From Yinghuangia sp035454725 (GTDB lineage: Bacteria; Actinomycetota; Actinomycetes; Streptomycetales; Streptomycetaceae), in assembly GCF_051388935.1 (NCBI RefSeq), contig NZ_JBPKBI010000017.1, positions 62,001 through 126,000 of the forward strand: a DNA stretch of 64,000 nt, given 5' to 3'. Of this stretch, positions 57,393 through 64,000 are shown one piece after another (the stretch's first letter is position 1; each line of letters begins with the position of its first letter). Under the pieces are notes generated by a model, which was not told the origin of the DNA, made no database searches, and was given only the letters and a program-made list of their open reading frames with translations. Made by a program: the position numbers and the translations under genes.

Positions 57393-57983
57393 ATGTCTGT
57401 GGTTCTGAGCCGTATTTACACCCGAACCGGCGACGCGGGGACGACCGCGCTCGGTGACAACTCCCGTGTCCGCAAGACCGATTCGCGTCTGGCCGCATAT
57501 GCCGACACCGACGAGGCCAACTCCGCGATCGGCGTGGCCCTGGCCCTCGGCGGGCTGGACGAGGGGACCCGTGCGGTGCTGGCGGAGATCCAGCACGACC
57601 TGTTCGACGTCGGCGCCGACCTGTGCACCCCGGTAAAGGAGGGGGAATCGCGGCTGCGCATCCGCGCTGCGGACACCGCGCGACTGGAAGCGCACTGCGA
57701 CACGTTGAACGAACGCCTGGAAGCGCTGCGGTCGTTCGTGCTCCCGGGCGGCACGCCCGGAGCCGCCCTGCTGCACCAGGCGCGTACGGTCGCGCGGCGG
57801 GCCGAACGGTCCGCGTGGGCGCTGCTCGACGCCGACGCGGCGGCCGGCGGGTCGCCGACGGTCAACCCGGAGACCGCGCGTTACCTCAACCGTCTTTCCG
57901 ACCTGTTGTTCGTCCTCGCCCGCGCTGCCAACCAGGGCGACGGGCCCGGCGATGTCCTGTGGGAGCCCGGCCGAAGCGCCTGA
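57393..57983 (+). CDS. Cob(I)alamin adenosyltransferase, PduO type
   Basis: 196-residue enzyme that transfers the adenosyl group of ATP to cob(I)alamin. N-terminal nucleotide-binding motif RIYTRTGDAGTTALGD (TRTGDxGxT), then VRKTDSRLAAYADTDEANSA and the C-terminal RRAERSAWALLDADA and NPETARYLNRLSDLLFVLAR with the Asn/Arg residues of the active site. The expected length for PduO. The first gene under the cobalamin riboswitch; 101 bases separate it from the solute-binding protein gene. I leave the symbol blank because pduO, mmaB and cobO names overlap. Confidence 0.94.
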   Translation: MSVVLSRIYTRTGDAGTTALGDNSRVRKTDSRLAAYADTDEANSAIGVALALGGLDEGTRAVLAEIQHDLFDVGADLCTPVKEGESRLRIRAADTARLEAHCDTLNERLEALRSFVLPGGTPGAALLHQARTVARRAERSAWALLDADAAAGGSPTVNPETARYLNRLSDLLFVLARAANQGDGPGDVLWEPGRSA

Positions 57984-58084
57984 CCGCCCGCCAGTTTCCT
58001 TCGTTCCGCCGCCGGTCGGCCCGGGGAGGGCGCGTGTGCGCTGCGCCCCGGGTACGACGATCATCGCCACACGCTTGGAGCACC

Positions 58085-59305
58085 ATGATTCCGCGCGCCC
58101 GCGCGCCTTGGCGCCGTACCGCCGTGCTCACCGTCGCCGCCGCGCTGACGGCCGGACTCGCCGCCTGCGGCGACGCCGAGCAGAAAGCCCCCGCGCCCGC
58201 AGCAGCCGGTGACGGCTGCATCGAGAACTTCGATCCGAACACCGACTACTTCCCGGTCAAATCGACGCTGAAGTACGCACAGAACTTCACCGTCGTGTAC
58301 GAGAAGAGCTACCAGATCCTCACGGTCAAACAGCCCGTGTCAGGCGGAAAGCCGGAACGCTACGTCCTGGTCAAGTGCGGCGCCCCCGACCCGAAGTTGG
58401 ACGGCGACCTCGCGGACGCGCCGCGCGTCACCGTGCCGATCACCAGCATGTACTCGGCCTCCACCACGCACCTGCCGCTGTTGACCGACCTGGGTAGGCT
58501 CGGCCTGCTGACCGGCGTGGCGAACGCGAAGAACGTCTCCGGTGCCGACGCGCGCGCCCGGATCGACGCCGGGCAGGTGGTCGAGTATGCGCCCGGACGT
58601 CAGATCAACACCGAGAAGGTCGTCACCGAACGCCCCGACATCCTCATGACCGGTGGAACCGACGAAGGGGCGTACGCCGGACTGCGCGCGGCCGGAATCA
58701 AGGTGGTCGCGAACGCGGAATGGCTGGAGAACGACCCGCTCGGCCGCGCCGAATGGGTCAAGTACATGGCCGCGTTCACCGGCGACGAAGCCAAGGCCGC
58801 CGGCGTCTTCGACCGCATCGACGGCGACTACCGGGCCGTCGCCGCCAAGGCCACGTCCGCACCGCCGGTCAAGGTTCTCCCGGGGCAACTGTCCCAGGGC
58901 ACATGGTCGGTCGCGTCGGGCGGCTCCTACGTCGGCAAGCTGATCCGCGACGCGGGCGGCACCTACCCGTGGATCGACGAGCGGTCCACCGGAAGCCTCC
59001 AGGTCAACTTCGAGCAGGTGTTTGCACGGGGCGGCGACGCGGCGGTGTGGCTGGCGAGTGCGTCGGACTGGCGTACGTACGACGACGTGGTGAAGGCGGA
59101 TCCGCGCTACCGCGAGTTCACCGCGTTCAAGAACGACCGGATCTGGTCGAACAACCTGGCCATGGGGCCGGGCGGCGGCAACGACTATTGGGAACGCGGT
59201 GTGACCCGCCCGGACTTGGTGCTCGCCGACCTGGTCGCGATCCTGCACCCGGACCTGATGCCCGGACACGTCTTCACGTTCCACCGCCAGGTAACCGGTC
59301 GATGA
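58085..59305 (+). CDS. ABC importer solute-binding lipoprotein, BtuF/FepB type
   Basis: 406 residues, ATG 58085. Signal peptide with lipobox LAAC (Cys near residue 28). Two lobes of the helical-backbone (class III) binding fold: VTVPITSMYSASTTHLPLL and LGLLTGVANAKNV in the first, then RPDILMTGGTDEGAY and IKVVANAEWLENDPLGRAEW before the backbone helix. Family members carry cobalamin, heme or ferric siderophores. Under the cobalamin riboswitch the ligand is likely a corrinoid, though the FhuF-like gene downstream also fits ferric siderophores. Its stop overlaps the ATG of the permease as ATGA. Confidence 0.9.
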   Translation: MIPRARAPWRRTAVLTVAAALTAGLAACGDAEQKAPAPAAAGDGCIENFDPNTDYFPVKSTLKYAQNFTVVYEKSYQILTVKQPVSGGKPERYVLVKCGAPDPKLDGDLADAPRVTVPITSMYSASTTHLPLLTDLGRLGLLTGVANAKNVSGADARARIDAGQVVEYAPGRQINTEKVVTERPDILMTGGTDEGAYAGLRAAGIKVVANAEWLENDPLGRAEWVKYMAAFTGDEAKAAGVFDRIDGDYRAVAAKATSAPPVKVLPGQLSQGTWSVASGGSYVGKLIRDAGGTYPWIDERSTGSLQVNFEQVFARGGDAAVWLASASDWRTYDDVVKADPRYREFTAFKNDRIWSNNLAMGPGGGNDYWERGVTRPDLVLADLVAILHPDLMPGHVFTFHRQVTGR

Positions 59306-60545
59306 GGGACGCGACCGGTGTGGGGACGACGGGNNNNNNNNNNNNNNNNNNNNNNNNNNNNNNNNNNNNNNNNNNNNNNNNNNNNNNNNNNNNNNNNNNN
59401 NNNNNNNNNNNNNNNNNNNNNNNNNNNNNNNNNNNNNNNNNNNNNNNNNNNNNNNNNNNNNNNNNNNNNNNNNNNNNNNNNNNNNNNNNNNNNNNNNGGC
59501 GCGGCGCCGCGCCCTGGCACTCGGCGGACTCGCCGTCGTTCTGCCGGTGTTGTTCCTGACCTCGATCGCGGTCGGCCCGGTGACGGTTCCGCTCGACGAC
59601 ACCCTCCGGGTCCTGACCGGCCACCGCCCGTCCGATCCTCGGTGGACCGTGGTGATCGAGACGATCCGGCTCCCGCGCGTGGTGACGGCCGCGCTCGTCG
59701 GCGCCGCCCTCGGCGTGGCCGGGATGCAGATGCAGACGCTGTTCCGCAATGCGCTCGCCGATCCGTTCTCGCTCGGCGTCAGCTCGGGCGCGAGCCTCGG
59801 CGTCGCCCTCGTGGTGATCACCGGGGGCGCGGCCGGCTCGGTCTCGGCCGGGTTCACCGCGGACCTTGCCGGGATGGGCCGGGTGGGCGTGGTCGTGGCG
59901 GCGGCACTGGGGGCGGCGGCGGTGCTCGCGGTCATCCTCGTGCTGTCGCGGTGGGTACGTCAGGCTGTCACCTTGCTGGTCATCGGCGTCATGCTCGGAT
60001 CGGCGGTCTCGGCGGTCGTGTCCGTGATGATCGTGTACACCGACCCCCAGCGCGCCCAGCAGTTCGTCCTGTGGGGGCTGGGCAGTTTCTCCGGGACCAC
60101 CTGGGCGGACCTGCGGGTGCTCGCGCCCCTAGTCGGCGGCGGGCTGTTGTTGGCGCTCGCGTCGGCCAAGCACCTCAACGCGCTGCTGCTCGGCGAGAAC
60201 TACGCCCGCACGATGGGTTTGAACGTACGCCGCACCCGGACGCTCACCCTGCTCGGCGCGGCCGTCCTCGCCGGATCGACCACGGCCTTCTGCGGCCCGA
60301 TCGCCTTTGTGGGCCTGGCCGTTCCGCACCTGGCGCGGGCCCTGATCGGCACCTCCGACCACCGCGTCCTCGGACCGGCGTGCGTCCTCACCGGCGCCGG
60401 CCTGGCCCTGATCTGCACCCTGCTGAGCCAGCCACCGGGCACCGACGCGGCCCTGCCCGTCAACGCCATCACGTCGCTGTTCGGCGCGCCCGTCGTCATC
60501 GCCGTACTGCTCCGCAGCCGACGCGTCCTCCAGGGAGCGGGATGA
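59302..60545 (+). CDS. ABC importer permease, BtuC/FecCD family, crossing an assembly gap
   Basis: The start ATG 59302 overlaps the stop of the binding-protein gene; after ten codons the sequence runs into 164 Ns. Beyond the gap the frame resumes at 59499 and continues to 60545 with the FecCD/BtuC family sequence: VVTAALVGAALGVAGMQMQT, LADPFSLGVSSGASLG, WGLGSFSG, and FVGLAVPHLARALIG (cytoplasmic loop that contacts the ATPase). About ten membrane helices are expected. The frames on either side of the gap differ by one, so the true gap cannot be exactly 164 bases. Its stop overlaps the ATPase start. Confidence 0.88.
59334..59497. other. Run of 164 Ns (scaffold gap)
   Basis: Undetermined bases inside the permease gene. 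Reading frame on the two sides is compatible only if the true length is a multiple of three, e.g. 162 or 165. Confidence 0.99.
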
Positions 60546-61652
60546 CCACCACCACAACCGACGAGCGCGGATTGCGCCTGCACGACCTCACGGTCGGACA
60601 CCGGGTACGCGGCTCGTTCGGCCGACGCCGCGCACAGGCCGTGCTGACGGGCCTGCGGGCACAAGCGCGTCCTGGCGAACTCACCGTTCTGCTCGGCCCG
60701 AACGGCGCGGGCAAGTCGACGATCCTGCGCACGGTCTGCGGACTGCAACCCTCCCTCGCGGGGTCGGTCACCGTCGCGGGCCGCGACGTGGCCCGCACTC
60801 GCCCCGGCGAACTGGCCCGCCTGCTGGCGGCGGTGCTGACCGACCGGGTGGACGCCGGGCTGCTCACCGCCCGCGAGGTCGTCGCCCTCGGGCGCCATCC
60901 GCACACCGCCGCCGGCGGCCGCCTGACGTCGGCCGACCGCAACGCCGTGGAGCGGGCGCTCGCCGACACCGGTGCCACCGGGCTCGCGCACCGGCAGCTC
61001 GCCGAACTTTCCGACGGCGAACGCCAACGCGTCCTCACCGCCCGCGCGTTGGCGCAGGATCCGGACACCATCGTCCTCGACGAGCCCACCGCGTTCCTCG
61101 ACGTGCCGTCGAAAGTCGCCCTCAACCTGCTGCTGCGCGACCTCGCCCGCCGAGGGGGCCGTACTGTGCTCGCCACCACGCACGACCTCGAACTCGCGCT
61201 CCGCGTCGCCGACCACGTGTGGCTCGTCGGCCGCGACGCGGCCCTGCACACCGGGGCACCGGAGGACCTGGTGCTCTCCGGCGCGCTCGGCGCGGCCTTC
61301 GACACCCCCCCACCTTGCATTCGACGCTGCCTTGGGTGCCTTCACCTTGCGCCAGGACGCCTTGGCCCGCGTCCGACTGAACGCAGCCGACGAACTCGCC
61401 CCGATCCTCACCCGGGCCCTGGCCCGAGAAGGAATCGCCGTGACCGACACGGACGGCGAACTCGCGGTCACCGCCACCGAGTGGGGTCACTACCAAGTCC
61501 GGCACCGGGAGGCGGCGTCTGTCGTCCACACCACGGTCGCGGAACTCCTGAGGCACCTGCGGACCACCGTCCCGAGCCGTGGAGAAACGCCGACGACGAG
61601 GCCGACCACCCACGACGGACCGTCCTCCCGAAGGAAGGAGCCTGTCCCATGA
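60542..61652 (+). CDS. ABC importer ATPase, BtuD/FepC type, frame broken at a C7 tract
   Basis: ATG 60542 overlaps the permease stop as ATGA. Walker A GPNGAGKST, Q-loop region, signature LSDGERQRV, Walker B IVLDEPTAFLD and the switch His in TTHD are all present by about residue 225. At 61305-61311 a run of seven C shifts the frame: without one C the frame continues FDTPHLAFDAALGAFTL and ends at TGA 61650-61652, which overlaps the next ATG as ATGA. With seven C the frame runs on into unrelated sequence. Length with six C is about 369 residues, including a C-terminal extension of about 110 that is not part of the usual ATPase fold. Base error or real mutation cannot be separated. Confidence 0.85.
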
Positions 61653-62422
61653 CTGCCGCCGCGCCCCCGGGCATGCCCGAACTGCTGCACGAAGTCAGCC
61701 TCATCGGCCCGTACTTCGCGGTCACCGCCGGCCCCGCCCCGGCCGGCGCGCGCCCGCTGGCCGATCTGTACGACACCGGTGAGAGCTCGCCCGTATCGCA
61801 CGGCATCGCCCGGGTGGCGGCGCGCCTGGGCACGCACGAGCCCCGGGTCGCCGCGTCCACCCTCCAGTTCGGAATCGCCGCCCGCCTGTGGTCCGTCGCC
61901 CTCGGCTGCGCGGCACTCGGCCGGACCGTCCCCGACCTGGCCCCCGGCACAACCCACTGGAGACTGCCCGCATCCGGGCCCATCGACCTGTGGGCACCCG
62001 ACCCCGCCACCGGTGATGAACCGTCAGACGACCTCCCGCGCCTGGCCGACAGCCTCCACGACATCGTCACCGAACGGCATCTGGCTCCCTTCGGCCGGGC
62101 CGTCCGCGCCGCCACACCCGTCGCCCCCCGACTGCTGTGGGGCAACGCCGCCTCGGCACTGGCGGGCGCCGCACGCGTCCTGCACACGAGCCTGCACGGT
62201 ACACGCCCCGAAGCCGCACAGACGGCGCTCGACCTTGCCGGGCTGCTCACCGAACGCGGAGCGCTGCGCGGGACCGGCCACTGGGCACCCGAGCCGCCGT
62301 ACTGGCGCCGGGGGAGCTGCTGCCTGTACTACCGCACACCCGGCGGCGGCCTGTGCGGAAGTTGCCCGCTGACCACGAACCCGTCCCGTCGTCGCCGTAC
62401 CGAAAGCGAGGCAACCCGATGA
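61649..62422 (+). CDS. FhuF-like ferric-siderophore/Fe-S reductase protein
   Basis: 257 residues; ATG 61649 with GAAGGAAGGAG upstream and a four-base overlap with the ATPase gene. The C-terminus has the FhuF [2Fe-2S] signature: SCCLYYRTPGGGLCGSCPL, i.e. Cys-Cys then ten residues and CxxC. The remainder (VAASTLQFGIAARLWSVALG; RLLWGNAASALAGAARVL) fits the family. FhuF reduces iron in ferric siderophores in E. coli; here, in a cobalamin-regulated operon, it could reduce the cobalt of an imported corrinoid, an inference. Its stop overlaps the next ATG as ATGA. Confidence 0.85.
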   Translation: MTAAAPPGMPELLHEVSLIGPYFAVTAGPAPAGARPLADLYDTGESSPVSHGIARVAARLGTHEPRVAASTLQFGIAARLWSVALGCAALGRTVPDLAPGTTHWRLPASGPIDLWAPDPATGDEPSDDLPRLADSLHDIVTERHLAPFGRAVRAATPVAPRLLWGNAASALAGAARVLHTSLHGTRPEAAQTALDLAGLLTERGALRGTGHWAPEPPYWRRGSCCLYYRTPGGGLCGSCPLTTNPSRRRRTESEATR

Positions 62423-62982
62423 GGCCCACCACCCCGGAACACGCCGTCGTCCGCAACGAAAGCGGCCGCACCGAACACGTGTGGTCCCTGCCCACCGACG
62501 AGGCCACCCTCCTCGACCTCGTCACCACCGTCTTCACCGCCCACTGGGCGGCCATCCACTTCGGCGTCCTGATCGAAGGCGCCGCCTGGGAGGTCGCCGC
62601 ACCCGGCCCGCCGAGAAAAATCGTCATGTACGACGGGTACGTCACCGTCGACTTCGGCCGCTGGCACTTCCACCTGTGTATCGGCGAACACACCGCCTCG
62701 GGACCGGAGCTCGGCGCGATCCGCCGCTGCTCCCGCGCCGAGCTCTACCGCGGCCTGGGCGCGGACGGCAACCCCACCACATGGGGACTGCGCCTGTTCA
62801 ACGGCCGCGAAGAACAGCAGATGACGGTCATGCTCCCCAACCCGTTCCTGACGCACGATCAACAAATTCTCGACGCCCCCGACTTCGCGCACCTCGCCGC
62901 CTGGGACGCCCTGCGCGAGCGATTCCTCGGGCTCGCACCGGACCCTCTCGACCGCAACGGTCGTGGTTTCCGGCACGGATGA
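62419..62982 (+). CDS. Conserved hypothetical protein, His-rich
   Basis: 187 residues, ATG 62419 in a four-base overlap with the FhuF-like gene. No known catalytic motif recognised. A cluster of potential metal ligands occurs near 76-87 (WHFHLCIGEH), followed by RRCSRAELYRGLG and a stretch ending in MTVMLPNPFL. Location at the end of the cobalamin-regulated transcript suggests a role with corrinoid or metal handling, inferred from position only. Ends 307 bases before the next gene. Confidence 0.72.
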   Translation: MRPTTPEHAVVRNESGRTEHVWSLPTDEATLLDLVTTVFTAHWAAIHFGVLIEGAAWEVAAPGPPRKIVMYDGYVTVDFGRWHFHLCIGEHTASGPELGAIRRCSRAELYRGLGADGNPTTWGLRLFNGREEQQMTVMLPNPFLTHDQQILDAPDFAHLAAWDALRERFLGLAPDPLDRNGRGFRHG

Positions 62983-63289
62983 CTCCGCAACCGGGGCTGC
63001 GGGCAACCAGTGCTGCGCCAGGCACCGTTCCCGGCTCGAGTGTCAATCCCGCGCCGGGTGACCCTGGCCGCGATCCTCGCATTGGCCGGCAGGACGAGAA
63101 GGCGGTCGCGCGGGGCGGTACGGTCCTGGCGCCGATCGCCAGGGCTGTCGCAGGGACCGGCTCATGGCAACAGGGGCCCGCGGCCGACGGTCATGCGAGG
63201 CGCCGCCGTGGACGCGTTGCGTCCGAGGGCCGCGACGATGCCTCGGCAAGCGGACATTACTCGGCCGCTTCTTCGGCGGTGTCGCGTGG
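62983..63289. other. Intergenic region between convergent genes
   Basis: About 307 bases. No gene or strong hairpin identified. Confidence 0.4.
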
Positions 63290-64000
63290 TCAGGAGTGGA
63301 GCAGCCTGGTGCGCAGGAACGCCAGGATCTCGTCACGGGCCCGCACCGTGGGGTGGCCTTCCTCGTCGACGAGGTGCGCGGTCACCACGCTGTGCGGCGT
63401 CCCGACCACGTCGCGGAAGAACGGCGGCGGGGTCGGGTTCGCGCAGGCCCCGGGAAGCACGCGTTCGTCGAAGCGGTCGCCGAGCAGGTGCGCGTACGCG
63501 GCGAAACGTTGGCCGGTGCACCACTTGTCGTTGTCGAAACGCAGGCCGAGTGCGTCGAGGCCGTCGCGGTCGAACCGTTCGCGGATCATGGCGGCGTCCT
63601 CGGGTGACAGTTCCAGCGCGGCCGGGTCGTCCAGCGGTAGCGATGGCTGGCAGAGGACGGGGGCGATCACGGCAGGCTCCAGCGCCATGGTCAGCGCGAA
63701 GTTCCCGGTGAAGCACATCCCCACCGCGCCCACGCCCGGCCCCCCGCACGCCCGGTGTGCGTCACGCGCCAGCGCCCGCAGCCACTCCGCGACGGGGCTC
63801 GTCCCGCCGCCCGCGAACGCGCGGAACTCCCGGCTGACGCAGGCCCTTCGCAGGACGGGCTCGGCATGCTCGACCGTCGGGTACGCGCCGTCGACGCCGA
63901 AAAGCGACGGCATGTAGACGGTGAACCCGGCATCGCGCACACACCGGGCGAAGCGCACCACGTCCGGGCTGATGCCGGGCATCTCCGGCATCACGACGAC
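63290..64000 (-). CDS. Dienelactone-hydrolase-family protein, 5' end outside the window
   Basis: The frame is open to base 64000 and about 237 residues are visible, starting inside VVVMPEMPGISPDVV. The nucleophile elbow is GMCFTGNFAL with Cys, as in dienelactone hydrolase (Cys-Asp-His triad); His would be HPTV in DEEGHPTVRARDE. The visible part has the length of the rest of the fold. Dienelactone hydrolases open lactones of ortho-cleavage pathways; many actinobacterial members have other substrates. Context in the window does not help because the upstream gene is missing. Confidence 0.85.
   Translation of the reverse strand, partial: VVVMPEMPGISPDVVRFARCVRDAGFTVYMPSLFGVDGAYPTVEHAEPVLRRACVSREFRAFAGGGTSPVAEWLRALARDAHRACGGPGVGAVGMCFTGNFALTMALEPAVIAPVLCQPSLPLDDPAALELSPEDAAMIRERFDRDGLDALGLRFDNDKWCTGQRFAAYAHLLGDRFDERVLPGACANPTPPPFFRDVVGTPHSVVTAHLVDEEGHPTVRARDEILAFLRTRLLHS

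Overview
The window is high-GC actinomycete DNA, most likely from a Streptomyces-like or related filamentous actinomycete. GTG and TTG starts are common, genes often overlap as ATGA/GTGA/TTGA, and the families are typical of that group: F420-dependent luciferase-like oxidoreductases, an HATPase/DUF5753/DUF397 trio, Hanks-type kinase, DUF3618 and I36 inhibitor. It is a draft assembly with one run of Ns (59334-59497). There is no ribosomal RNA, recognised tRNA, complete insertion sequence or CRISPR array.

Layout. 1-8748 is an oxidative metabolism cluster: two cytochromes P450, an F420-type oxidoreductase, two translationally coupled SDRs, a carboxymuconolactone-decarboxylase-like protein and a DapB-like dehydrogenase, with two TetR paralogues of identical length and a double inverted repeat that is a plausible TetR operator. 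8868-10518 is a gene graveyard: a SpoIIE-type phosphatase broken onto both strands and a solute-binding protein with deletion, frameshift and in-frame stop. 11078-16738 holds an intact orphan solute-binding lipoprotein, a PBP4-type D,D-carboxypeptidase and a coupled polyprenyl synthetase/UbiA pair. 17500-21352 has a GMC oxidoreductase with its small Tat-type partner and a second F420-type oxidoreductase. 21935-37486 is mixed: an NAD+ DNA ligase that may be accessory, DUF899, alpha/beta hydrolase, lipoprotein, Ser/Thr kinase, DUF3618/holin-like pair, methyltransferase, a probably leaderless CGNR zinc-finger gene coupled to a Cys-phosphatase-like gene, PH-type membrane protein, GNAT and a GH1 glycosidase.

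38154-42390 is the least explained part. A 975-residue prolyl-oligopeptidase (S9) fold protein with an extra N-terminal helical region and a Pro-rich tail is followed on the same strand by a protein whose N-terminal half looks like a SLOG/LSDAT (TRPM-type) ligand-binding domain. I know of no described system that pairs these two. 42968-56863 contains an AraC regulator, a secreted-repeat lipoprotein, a GH78 rhamnosidase with a LacI-type operator, a DUF2975/XRE pair with a 17-bp palindrome, small secreted proteins, the HATPase/DUF5753/DUF397 trio, a GDSL hydrolase with an in-frame amber codon before its catalytic Asp-His, a cupin, an AraC regulator and a beta-helix secreted protein.

57186-62982 is a coherent unit. 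A cobalamin riboswitch precedes a PduO-type cobalamin adenosyltransferase, and then follow a binding protein, permease, ATPase, FhuF-like Fe-S protein and a His-rich conserved protein, all overlapping end to start after the binding protein. The ATPase reading frame is broken at a C7 tract and the permease start lies across the assembly gap. The window closes inside a dienelactone-hydrolase-family gene.
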